In this document: in pieces, positions 16,223 to 23,813 of the stretch
Layout of the letters: each line of letters opens with the position of its first letter
Position numbering within the stretch: position 1 is the stretch's first letter
NCBI RefSeq assembly: GCF_009690905.1
Contig: NZ_VOSW01000095.1
Coordinates: 1-36,573 of the forward strand
Length of the DNA stretch: 36,573 nt
Direction of reading: 5' to 3'
Source of the DNA: Paraburkholderia madseniana
Lineage (GTDB): Bacteria; Pseudomonadota; Gammaproteobacteria; Burkholderiales; Burkholderiaceae
The notes under the pieces: generated by a model
The model's input: the letters and a program-made list of their open reading frames with translations, nothing else
Databases searched by the model: none
What the model was told of the DNA's origin: nothing
Translations under genes and position numbers: made by a program

Positions 16223-17839
16223 TCACGACGCGACTTTGAGTCGGTCGTCGGCGCCCATCACGCTCAAGAATCGCGCCGTCAAAGGATGGCGTGGGTGTGT
16301 GAGCACTTCGTGCGCAGGCCCCTGTTCGACCACCGCGCCGCCGCTCATGAACACGACGCGATCCGCGACCTGATCGGCGAAGCGTAACTGGTGCGTTGAG
16401 ATGATCATCGTCAGACCGCCTTCGTTCACGAGCCGCTGGATTACGTCGAGTACTTCGCCGACGAGTTCGGGGTCGAGCGCGGACGTCGGTTCGTCGAGCA
16501 ACAGCACGCGAGGATTGGGCGCAAGCGCGCGGGCGATCGCGACGCGCTGCTGTTGGCCACCGGACAGATGGCGCGGCAACGCATCGGCGCGATGACTGAG
16601 GCCGACGCGTTCGAGCAGTTCGCGCGCGCGGCGCTCGGCATCGGCGGGCGCCATGCCGTGCACCCAGCGCAACGGCCCCGCGATGTTCTCGCACGCCGTC
16701 AGATGACTGAACAGGTTGAAATGCTGGAACACCATGCCGACACCGGCACTCGCACGCTCGTTGGCGATATCGCCCTGGGTCATCTGCTGACCATCGACCC
16801 GAAAACCGAGGCGCTTGCCGGCGATGCGGATTTCCCCCGAATCCCACTGCTCCAGGTGATTGATACAGCGCAGCAGCGTGCTTTTGCCCGATCCGCTTGG
16901 CCCGAGCAGCGCAATAACCTCGCCGAAGCGGACTGTGAGGTCGAAACCGTCGAGTACCGTCTGCCCGCCGTAACGCTTGCGCAGACCCTTCACCTGCACG
17001 GTCGCGCTCTGCTTTTGGAGCGCCGTGTAGCGCTGCGCGCGCTCTGCGTGAAGGTCATCCGCGTTGGGCATGGGCGACGGCGTCGGTCCGAACGGCGCAT
17101 CGACGGGTAGCGTCGGGGCCGCGCCGGTCGAGTTCGCCGCAATCCCGGCGCGGCGCCACGGCAGCAGCCCTGCGAAGCGCCCGGACGGGCTACGATCGAG
17201 ATCGAGCGCGGTTTCGGCGAACAACTGGATCGCGGCGATCACGCCTGTCAGCACGAGATACATCAGCCCGGACGCGAAGAAGATCGAAAAGAAATCGAAC
17301 GTCGACGACGCGAGCTGGGTGCTGCGCAAGGTCAGTTCGTCGACCGCGATCACGGAGGCCAGCGACGAGTTTTTCAACGCGCTGACCGACTCGTTCCCGA
17401 GCGCCGGGATCATCGTGCGGATGGCCTGCGGCGCGATCACACGGCGCAGCAGCACGGTCGGCGTCATGCCGAGCGCCTGCCCCGCGAGCAGTTGCCCGCG
17501 GTCGATGCCGAGCACGCCAGCGCGCAGGATCTCCGCGATGAACGGCCCCTCGTTCGCCGCGAGCGCGAGACCCGCTGCGCCCATCGCGCTCAACTTCAGC
17601 CCGATGTGCGGCAGCGCGTCGTACGCGAACACGAGTTGCAGGATCAGCGGCGTGCCGCGAAAAATCACTGTGTAGCCGCGCGCGATCGCGGCGAGCGGCC
17701 CCACCTTGCTCAGTTGCATGCTCGCGAGCACCAGTCCCACGATCAGACCGCCCGCGAGCCCGAGGGCCGTGACTGCGATCGTAAAACCGATGCCGCTCAG
17801 CAGATACGGCAGGCCGAGATAGTGCAGAAACAGATTCAT
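16223..17839 (-). CDS. Polar amino-acid-type ABC transporter, permease fused to ATPase
   Basis: A 538-residue fusion. Residues 1-215 are a HisM/HisQ-type permease with several membrane helices and the EAA loop (GQALGMTPTVLLRRVIAPQA, about 120-139). A Pro/Ala-rich linker of about 65 residues follows. Residues about 280-538 are the ATPase with Walker A GPSGSGKS (313-320), Q-loop Q372, signature LSGGQQ (425-430), Walker B LLLDEP (446-451) and switch H483. All catalytic motifs are intact. In most polar amino-acid importers these are separate chains; permease-ATPase fusions are known but uncommon. With one fused gene, a homodimer would supply two permeases and two ATPases. Its start codon overlaps the stop of the binding-protein gene (TGATG), so the two are translationally coupled. 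Confidence 0.92.
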   Translation of the reverse strand: MNLFLHYLGLPYLLSGIGFTIAVTALGLAGGLIVGLVLASMQLSKVGPLAAIARGYTVIFRGTPLILQLVFAYDALPHIGLKLSAMGAAGLALAANEGPFIAEILRAGVLGIDRGQLLAGQALGMTPTVLLRRVIAPQAIRTMIPALGNESVSALKNSSLASVIAVDELTLRSTQLASSTFDFFSIFFASGLMYLVLTGVIAAIQLFAETALDLDRSPSGRFAGLLPWRRAGIAANSTGAAPTLPVDAPFGPTPSPMPNADDLHAERAQRYTALQKQSATVQVKGLRKRYGGQTVLDGFDLTVRFGEVIALLGPSGSGKSTLLRCINHLEQWDSGEIRIAGKRLGFRVDGQQMTQGDIANERASAGVGMVFQHFNLFSHLTACENIAGPLRWVHGMAPADAERRARELLERVGLSHRADALPRHLSGGQQQRVAIARALAPNPRVLLLDEPTSALDPELVGEVLDVIQRLVNEGGLTMIISTHQLRFADQVADRVVFMSGGAVVEQGPAHEVLTHPRHPLTARFLSVMGADDRLKVAS

Positions 17840-18765
17840 CAGTTCGAGGCAATCAGCTTGGGGGTTTCGAGGTTTTCAACACCGAGCGACCACTTCTTCA
17901 GCAAGTCAGTCTGGATGCCGGCCTTCTGGATCGCGACAAGCGCTGCCATCACGGCTGCGCGCATTGCCGGATTAGTTTTCGGAACGCCGATACCGATCGA
18001 ATACGGCAGTGTCACTGCACTAGCCTTTTCGAGTTGGTTCGGATACGCCTTGACCGCCTGGTCCACCGTGTTCACATCGTTGATGTACGTGTCGGCGCGG
18101 CCCGAGAGAATCGCCTGGATCGCGTTCGCGTTGTTGTCATACAGCTGCACGGCCGCTTCCGACTTGTTCGCCGCCTTGCAGGCCGGCGCAAGGTTCTGGA
18201 TCAGCGGCACTTCAACGTAGCCGGTGTTCTCTGCGGCAGTCGTGCCGCACATTGTCGGGTTTATGCCGCTGATCTTCTTCGGATTTCCCTTCGCGACGAG
18301 CACGCCGTCGAACACTTTCGAATAGGTGATGAAGTCCGCCGCCTTCGCGCGCTCTTCGGTCGCATAGATGTCGGAGATTACGATGTCGGCCTGGCCGCTT
18401 TGCAGCGTGGTCAGCAGCGCCGCGAACGAGACAGGCTTGTACGCCATCTTGAAGCCAAGACAGTTGCCGATCGCTTCGCCGAGGTCGATGTCGAAGCCGA
18501 TGTATTTACTCGGGTCGTTCGGGTCCAGCGCTTCATAGCCCGGCGTGTGTGGGTTGATCGCGTTGATTAGCGTCTTGCCCTTGAATTGCGGGTATTTCGC
18601 CTGCAGCGCCGCGCATTCGGCAGGCGCCGGCGCGGCAGCCTGTGCGTGACTCGAGATCAGCAGCGCCAGCAGACTGACGGCGCCAAGAACCAGCTCGCGC
18701 CAGCGGCGGGCAAGAGCGCCTGCGCGCAGCACTCCATGCCCGTGATCGACAAGATTGATATACAT
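17839..18765 (-). CDS. Periplasmic substrate-binding protein of an amino-acid-type ABC importer
   Basis: A 308-residue family 3 solute-binding protein. It has a long signal peptide (basic region, a leucine-rich core, then SSHAQAAA) and the hallmark pattern YIGFDIDLGEAIGNCLG followed by LLTTLQSGQADIVISDIYAT. ATG at 18765 is chosen because AGGGAG lies 7 bases upstream; earlier in-frame starts would put unrelated sequence before the signal peptide. It captures substrate in the periplasm and delivers it to the fused permease-ATPase, whose start overlaps its stop. Four cysteines remain in the mature protein, which may form disulfides. It is the first gene of the amidase cluster, so its promoter probably drives the cluster. 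Confidence 0.92.
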   Translation of the reverse strand: MYINLVDHGHGVLRAGALARRWRELVLGAVSLLALLISSHAQAAAPAPAECAALQAKYPQFKGKTLINAINPHTPGYEALDPNDPSKYIGFDIDLGEAIGNCLGFKMAYKPVSFAALLTTLQSGQADIVISDIYATEERAKAADFITYSKVFDGVLVAKGNPKKISGINPTMCGTTAAENTGYVEVPLIQNLAPACKAANKSEAAVQLYDNNANAIQAILSGRADTYINDVNTVDQAVKAYPNQLEKASAVTLPYSIGIGVPKTNPAMRAAVMAALVAIQKAGIQTDLLKKWSLGVENLETPKLIASN

Positions 18766-18817
18766 CCCGGAACTCCCTGAGCGGCAGATGGCAATGGCCC
18801 ACACCATGTACGCCTTG

Positions 18818-18836
18818 TTGCATCGCACCAGCGCAA
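18818..18836 (-). promoter_or_regulatory. Candidate operator upstream of the binding-protein gene
   Basis: On the minus strand TTGCGCTGGTGCGATGCAA has TTGC/GCAA arms and matches 12 of 19 bases of the element at 14834-14852; the shared pattern is TGC-N4-GGT-N-CG-N-TGCA. It begins 53 bp upstream of the start of the first gene of the cluster. Assignment to the AraC-amidase protein is inference. Confidence 0.35.
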
Positions 18837-19081
18837 GGGTAGATAGACGAAATTCCGCATACTTGTTCCAGCGCGCACAAATGTTTGCACAGAGGCGAAG
18901 GAGGTTGGCATACAGCGAACCGCAATCGAGCGTCACACGAAAGATCGATCAGTAGATCTTCCGCGCGACCGAAATGCCATTTCGCCGCCGACGCTCCGGA
19001 GGAGGCGACAACACTGACTATCCAGGACTTCGAGGGGGGCGTGCGAGCCGGCGCCGAGTTCGTCAAGCGTCCGGCGCTGCG

Positions 19082-19171
19082 ATGGATGAGAACACGCAAT
19101 CGGTGCAGCGCGTGACCAACGTCATGAACGAAACCGCCGCAGCGTCCCTCGAGCAGGGCAAGGGCAGCTAA
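19082..19171 (+). pseudogene. Fragment of a methyl-accepting chemotaxis protein signalling domain
   Basis: Thirty codons (MDENTQSVQRVTNVMNETAA, then ASLEQGKGS and a stop) resemble the cytoplasmic signalling helices of chemoreceptors, where SVQRVTDIM-E-AAAS-EQ is a recurring pattern. No membrane or hairpin-tip sequence is present, so this is a decayed remnant. The flanking stretches 18837-19081 and 19172-19318 hold no other gene I can support. Confidence 0.45.
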
Positions 19172-19318
19172 CTGAGCAGAACGGACCTTCGAAAGTCCGG
19201 CCGAGATAGGCAGTCGAGTCGCTCTCAGATTTCACTGGTGCGTAGCTACTACCTGTCGAGAGACCTCTGACCTCCGCACACACGAACCCTTCCGTTAAAC
19301 CGAGGGCGCGGCGGAAAG

Positions 19319-19477
19319 TCAGTTGTCGTCTGATCGGACTGGCGGGCGCTCATGCGGTACCGGCTCGTCTTTATCTGCGTCCCGTGCCGATGACTCGGCC
19401 TGCGGCGCCGCGGCAGGAAGCGGCTTGTCTCGCGGCGAAGGTGGCTCGGCGGATTTTGTGGCGGGGTCTGACGGCAT
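19319..19477 (-). CDS. Small hydrophilic protein of unknown function
   Basis: A 52-residue Pro/Asp/Glu-rich protein beginning MPSDPATKSAEPPSPRDKPL and ending in PPVRSDDN. ATG at 19477 follows GGGAG at good spacing. There is no membrane segment or recognised domain; the composition suggests a disordered protein. Small genes of this kind are common in Burkholderiaceae and their function is unknown. It could be a chance frame. Confidence 0.45.
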   Translation of the reverse strand: MPSDPATKSAEPPSPRDKPLPAAAPQAESSARDADKDEPVPHERPPVRSDDN

Positions 19478-19621
19478 CGCGTTCTCCCGGTGACTGGGGA
19501 AAATCCCCACCACTACACTAGCACTGAACATCCACGGTGGCTTGCGCGCGGAACTGCTTGAGCGCGGGCCGCGCATGGGTGGCGGATGCTACGATGGCTG
19601 GAAATTGCCGCAGAGGTCTCA

Positions 19622-19867
19622 ATGCAAAGCCCCGCTCTGTTCCACGTGCTTCTCGACCACCTCGAAGCGAACGGCACCCAGCCTATCGATATTCAGCGGT
19701 TTGTCGATCGGTGGCACCGACTTCGATCGCACGAAGCGTTTCCATGCCCAGTCTGCTACCTCGCCGGCGAGGAGCAGCCGCTCGCAGCATTGCCGGCGCA
19801 AGGTAACTTCGAGCCATTCAAATGCCCAGGTTGTCGGACGCGGTTCGACGTACCAATCGACGGGTAA
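19622..19867 (+). CDS. Small zinc-ribbon protein of unknown function
   Basis: An 81-residue protein beginning MQSPALFHVLLDHLEANGTQ. Two cysteine pairs, CPVC near residue 42 and CPGC near residue 67, about 22 residues apart, form a likely zinc ribbon. An amphipathic helical N-terminus precedes it. ATG at 19622 has AGAGG just upstream; an upstream ATG at 19586 would add 12 residues. It is isolated, with no operon partner. The zinc ribbon suggests binding of nucleic acid or protein, but no role is assigned. Confidence 0.6.
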   Translation: MQSPALFHVLLDHLEANGTQPIDIQRFVDRWHRLRSHEAFPCPVCYLAGEEQPLAALPAQGNFEPFKCPGCRTRFDVPIDG

Positions 19868-20106
19868 CGCCACGTTTTCCGAAATGAAGGGAACAGGGCA
19901 AAACGCCGGTTTCCACGAGCGCATCGGCATGAGACCAAGATCGTGCTAGTCCCGTAAAACGCATAATCAAAGGGAACCCCTAGCAGACTTAACGAACTTC
20001 ACCGGATGCCGCGTCAAGCGATGCCAACAGGCGAAACAGGCAGCGCCGACGGCAAAATCGTCTAAAATTAATCTGGTCCGATCCTGATTTGAACAAGGGG
20101 AAGATA

Positions 20107-20241
20107 ATGATTCGATTGATTGCATGGATGCTGATTGCTGGTACCGTAGTTCTCGGCGGCTGCAACACGATGGCGGGCGCAGGCCAGGACATTTCGAAGG
20201 GAGGCCAGGCGATCAAGAATGAGGCACAGGAATCCAAGTAA
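20107..20241 (+). CDS. Entericidin-type small lipoprotein
   Basis: A 44-residue protein: a short hydrophobic signal (MIRLIAWMLIAGTVVLGG), a lipobox LGGC with the acylated cysteine at position 19, then a Gly/Lys/Gln-rich tail (GAGQDISKGGQAIKNEAQES). Entericidin A/B family members are small cell-envelope lipoproteins, originally described as a stress-linked antidote/toxin pair in enterobacteria; in Burkholderia single copies are common. The start ATG follows AGGGGAAG. Only one copy is present, so the paired arrangement is absent. Confidence 0.85.
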   Translation: MIRLIAWMLIAGTVVLGGCNTMAGAGQDISKGGQAIKNEAQESK

Positions 20242-20332
20242 GGGAACCAGCTGAGCGAGTGCGCCAACGAAGTCAAGACCCGAAGTCAGGAGCCGAACTC
20301 AACAAACTCATTCGCTCCCAATCATCGCAGCA

Positions 20333-20530
20333 GACGAAGCGGCGACATACGTTGCGGATGCCGGTGCCGTTGTCACGGCGGAAGTCAGCTATGGTCTTGA
20401 AGTCCGGCGCAAGACGGCCGGTGAGCCACATCAATTCAACATTGCGTTGGCATTCGCGTTCCAGGCGGCGGCTCGACTGAACCCGGTTCAGGTAGCCGTA
20501 GATGTAGATCTTCAGCAGCACGGCCGGATG
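20333..20530 (-). pseudogene. IS1182-family transposase fragment
   Basis: The minus-strand translation contains HPAVLLKIYIYGYLNRVQSS followed by RRLERECQRNVELMWLTGRL and APDFKTIADFRRDNG, the N-terminal block typical of IS1182-family DDE transposases. Similarity stops after NVCRRFV and no catalytic core follows, so only about 66 of some 450 codons survive. No element ends were recognised. Confidence 0.8.
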
Positions 20531-20548
20531 CTTCTCCGAATGTCCCAA

Positions 20549-21045
20549 CCTCGCAAAAAGAGCGGCCGCTCACCATCCCGACTACGCACGGTCAGCGAAG
20601 CCTGAACGACCATTTGTCTAACGTTTAGCTCTATCTCGACGAACGGTCGTGCCAGCGAACAGCCGAGGCATCTGTACCTCGGTTTGTCAAAACGTACCGG
20701 CAACATGTCGAGGCCAGATCGAGGTGTCGGCGTGCGTGTCGTTGTGTCAAAGCCAGATACAGATGGGCGCTGTCAGATGTCATGTCAGTGGTGGGATGCC
20801 GGCTAACCTGATGCCGTCGCTTCAATACAACGGCGATGCGTCCCGGATGCGTCCCGGATGGGATGAAAAACAGCAACGCGCCTTTTCTGGCAGGGATTTC
20901 GCCAGAATTATTTCGGATTTATGACGAATTATCTCAGCAAAACGTAACGGTGAAATCCAGCCCGGAAATGACATCATGAGGCTACCTGCCTCTTATACTC
21001 GCGCCGCTGTTTTCCGCCTGAATCGCAATCCGCTGGAGTTAATTC
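20549..21045 (+). other. Gene-free stretch with porin promoter region
   Basis: No credible gene. A short tandem repeat (GATGCGTCCCG, two copies, about 20834-20855) is present. TATACT at 20994-20999 is a likely -10 element for the porin gene, with a weak TGACAT about 19 bp upstream; GGAG at 21035 is the ribosome binding site. Confidence 0.4.
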
Positions 21046-22218
21046 ATGAAAAAGATCCCCGTAGCTCTCGCCGTATCCGCTGCACTCGCCGCATCGGCCG
21101 CCCATGCACAGAGTTCGGTCACCCTGTACGGCCTGATCGATGCCGGCCTGATGTATACCAACAACGTCAAGACCTCCGCCACTTCGCACGGCGGCCTGTT
21201 TCAGGCAACCAGCGGCACCATTAACGGCAGCCGGTTCGGTCTGCGTGGCGCCGAAGACCTCGGTGGCGGCCTGAAGGCCATTTTCGTGCTGGAAAACGGC
21301 TTCAACGTGCAGAACGGCAAGCTCGGCCAGAACAGCCGGATGTTTGGTCGTCAGGCGTTTGTCGGCCTGAGCAGCAGCGATTTCGGTACGGTGACGCTGG
21401 GCCGCCAGTATGACTCGCTGGTGGACTTCGTGGCACCGCTGTCCGGTACGGCCGGCACGTTCGGCGACACGGGCTTCGCGCACCCGTTTGACAACGACAA
21501 CCTGAACCACACGCTGCGGATGAGCAACGCGGTTAAGTACACGAGCAGCAATTATGCAGGCCTGAAGTTCGGCGGCCTCTACGCGTTCTCCAACAACACT
21601 GACTTCACGCTGAACCGTGCTTACAGCGCGGGCGCAAGCTACGAGTTTGGCCCGTTCAAGATGGCCGCCGGCTACCTGCAGATCAACGGCAACGGCGCTG
21701 CCCCCCAAGTGAACACCAGCGGCGCAGTTGACCTCGGCGAAGCGCCTGCCCAGACGGCTGGCTTCCGGTTCGGGGCGAACGTTCAGCGCACGATCGGCGC
21801 GGGTCTGAACTACACCTTCGGCCCGGCAGTGGTCGGCTTCGTGTATACGAACAGCTTTTATCAGGGCACGCAATCGTTCAACCTCAACAACGGTTCGCAG
21901 CGCTTCAACAACTATGAACTGAACGCCAAGTACACGCTGACACCGGCGATTACGCTGGGCATCACTGACACGTACACCGATGCCCATCTGTCAGGCGCGT
22001 TTAATGCGACCGGCACGCAGTACGGCAAGGATCCGAAGTGGAATCAGGTCAACTTGCAAGCTGTCTACGCGTTTTCCAAGCGCACGGATGTTTACGCCGA
22101 AGCCATGTATCAGCACGCAATCGGCCAAAACGTTGTCGCCTTCATCAATACGTCGGGTGGTGCGTCGTCGACGGCAAACCAGGTGGTCGGCACGGTCGGG
22201 TTGCGCACGCGCTTCTAA
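21046..22218 (+). CDS. Outer-membrane porin, OmpC-like (Burkholderia type)
   Basis: A 390-residue general porin. A clean signal peptide (MKKIPVALAVSAALAASAAH then AQ) is followed by QSSVTLYGLIDAGL, the mature start typical of Burkholderiaceae trimeric 16-strand porins. Further marks are SRFGLRGAEDLGGGLKAIFV, FVGLSSSDFGTVTLGRQY and the C-terminal strand ending VGLRTRF with terminal phenylalanine needed for outer-membrane assembly. It would allow passive diffusion of small hydrophilic solutes. ATG at 21046 follows GGAG by 7 bases. A hairpin lies 53 bp past the stop. A second porin gene lies 1.6 kb downstream on the same strand. Confidence 0.95.
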   Translation: MKKIPVALAVSAALAASAAHAQSSVTLYGLIDAGLMYTNNVKTSATSHGGLFQATSGTINGSRFGLRGAEDLGGGLKAIFVLENGFNVQNGKLGQNSRMFGRQAFVGLSSSDFGTVTLGRQYDSLVDFVAPLSGTAGTFGDTGFAHPFDNDNLNHTLRMSNAVKYTSSNYAGLKFGGLYAFSNNTDFTLNRAYSAGASYEFGPFKMAAGYLQINGNGAAPQVNTSGAVDLGEAPAQTAGFRFGANVQRTIGAGLNYTFGPAVVGFVYTNSFYQGTQSFNLNNGSQRFNNYELNAKYTLTPAITLGITDTYTDAHLSGAFNATGTQYGKDPKWNQVNLQAVYAFSKRTDVYAEAMYQHAIGQNVVAFINTSGGASSTANQVVGTVGLRTRF

Positions 22219-22270
22219 GGAAGCCTGAAGCGGAACTCGTTTAGCCCTGTCTCAGGGCGCAGCAGCAGTG

Positions 22271-22298
22271 TGCGCCGGCAAAGGCACCCGCCGGCGCA
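22271..22298 (+). terminator. Hairpin downstream of the first porin gene
   Basis: Perfect 9-bp stem TGCGCCGGC (22271-22279) / GCCGGCGCA (22290-22298) with a 10-base loop, followed by AATTCATC. It is positioned as the porin terminator, though the T-tract is poor. Confidence 0.5.
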
Positions 22299-22483
22299 AA
22301 TTCATCTGGGCACGACCGCTACAGCTTGCCTGAAGAGGTCGCGTCCAGATGTGTCGGGACTCTCGTCGCTGGTCCAGACGAAACGGCGGTCACGGCGCAG
22401 TGAATGCGGAGCGAGAGTCCAACGACGATGGACCGTTCCTGGCCGACCTCTGCCTGATGACGCCAGCCTCAAACTGCCTCAGT

Positions 22484-23239
22484 TCACATCATGCCGCCGG
22501 GGGTGCTCCCTGTTCCGCCAGTGCCGGATGAAGGTGTGGACGTCGTTGTGAGCGGATGGGCGAGACCCGCCGCGGACAGCAGCGAGACGGCAGCCGGATC
22601 GGGCATGCCATTGACGTCGATGGCGCCTGCTGTCGCCAGCGCGCCGAGATCGCTGTCCACCCCTGCTTGCCCGACGACAAACGGCGTCGTCAGAAACGCC
22701 GGTGTCGTCAGCGTGACCGCATATCGCTGCTGCAGATTCGCGACAACTGCCGTTTGCGCAGCCAGTACATCGGTCTGATTTTCCAGCACCCGCTGGAACT
22801 GTGAATTGTTCTGGAAATTCGCAATCAGACTGGTCTCGGTTGTGCCAAGTTGCGAAGCGAGATAGACGAGCATCAGTTCGGTCTCAGGCGTCGTATTGAA
22901 AGTGCCACCGGCAAATGCCAGCGAATGCAGGGTCGTGCCGCCGGCGGTCACGGTGAGGATGCAGGGAAGCGTGGCGTTGAGGGTCGTGCTGTAGTGTCCA
23001 CCGCCGTCTGACAGGGTGGAGCCCGAACCCGACGCGCAACTGAGGCTAACCGTCGCGCTGGCGAGCGCCTTGCCGATGGCTGCCGTGCCGGATACGGCGA
23101 CGTTCGGCGTCCCGTTTCCGCCGCTACAGCCGTCGAAGCCGAAGCAGGCGCTTCCGCCGCACGCGGCGAGTGTGGCGAGCGAGGCCGCGCAAAGTGCAGC
23201 CAGCACCGGGCGAACAAAAGGCGCATCGTGAGCGTTCAT
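22484..23239 (-). CDS. Predicted lipoprotein of unknown function
   Basis: A 251-residue protein with a lipoprotein signal: MNAHDAPFVRPVLAALCAAS, then a lipobox LAAC followed by GGS. The mature part has a Gly/Ser/Cys-rich start, then a beta-rich segment (VSGTAAIGKALASATVSLSC, a carboxypeptidase-regulatory or bacterial Ig-like look), and a tail rich in Thr/Gly/Ser. ATG at 23239 is chosen because it opens the signal peptide; GGCAGGCGG is a weak ribosome site. It is convergent with the first porin and lies between the two porin genes. Similar lipoproteins are usually annotated hypothetical. Confidence 0.7.
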   Translation of the reverse strand: MNAHDAPFVRPVLAALCAASLATLAACGGSACFGFDGCSGGNGTPNVAVSGTAAIGKALASATVSLSCASGSGSTLSDGGGHYSTTLNATLPCILTVTAGGTTLHSLAFAGGTFNTTPETELMLVYLASQLGTTETSLIANFQNNSQFQRVLENQTDVLAAQTAVVANLQQRYAVTLTTPAFLTTPFVVGQAGVDSDLGALATAGAIDVNGMPDPAAVSLLSAAGLAHPLTTTSTPSSGTGGTGSTPGGMM

Positions 23240-23813
23240 GGCCGCCTGCCGTTGACAGAAGAGGATAAGGCGAGCCGCCCCACACAAAGGGACTGGCGCT
23301 ATTCTTAATTTTAGGCCCTATACGCTGAAGTCGTTTATCGCATCAGTCTCATTCACGCCGTTATCATCCATCGCAGTCATCCGAGATCCGTCGTTTCAGC
23401 ATTCAGCGAATGTCAACTTCCGAGCGAGACGTGGGACGGGAGTCGACCCACCTCAGACGGTCGTCCATGCAGCATCTAGACGACCGCTTTCAAGGTTAAC
23501 CGGCCACCCCGGCTATTCTGGCGTCTAGTCGCGTTTCTGCGGCTTTGTGCCGTCAGCCTGGCCTGCTGCCGCTCAACAACGCTGAGCGGCAGCAGGCATA
23601 ACAGGGCTGTTCCGACCATATACAAGAATTCGCTGGCACTGTCCGGTGATACGAAAGTCAATCCAATGTTGTAAACGGGAGACAAAAATTGAAAACAGAT
23701 CCCGATTTAATTTGACGGAAATATCATTGCGCGCAGGCCAAAAGCCGCGCATGAACCGCAGCGGTTATATAGACCAGCGGTTTGCCTTACAACTAAACAT
23801 GGGGAGATACTCT
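23240..23813. other. Intergenic region between the lipoprotein and second porin genes
   Basis: No convincing gene in about 570 bp. It must hold the promoters of both divergent flanking genes. Its clearest element is a 15-bp perfect stem-loop at 23561-23597, listed separately. GGGGAG at 23801-23806 is the ribosome site of the downstream porin and supports a GTG start. Confidence 0.4.
23561..23597. repeat. 15-bp perfect inverted repeat with 7-base loop
   Basis: Arms 23561-23575 (GCCTGCTGCCGCTCA) and 23583-23597 are fully complementary. There is no T-tract on either side, so it is not an obvious terminator. It lies about 220 bp upstream of the second porin start and 320 bp upstream of the lipoprotein start. 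Confidence 0.6.

Noticed and set aside
20974..21987. 337-codon minus-strand frame opposite the first porin
   Set aside because: Antisense shadow of a well-supported porin gene; no family similarity or ribosome site.
22357..22420. 9-bp inverted arms GGACTCTCG/CGAGAGTCC 46 bp apart
   Set aside because: Between convergent gene ends with no other support; could be chance.
23476..23685. 69-codon minus-strand frame with a hydrophobic segment
   Set aside because: It spans the 15-bp stem-loop, lacks a ribosome site and resembles no family.
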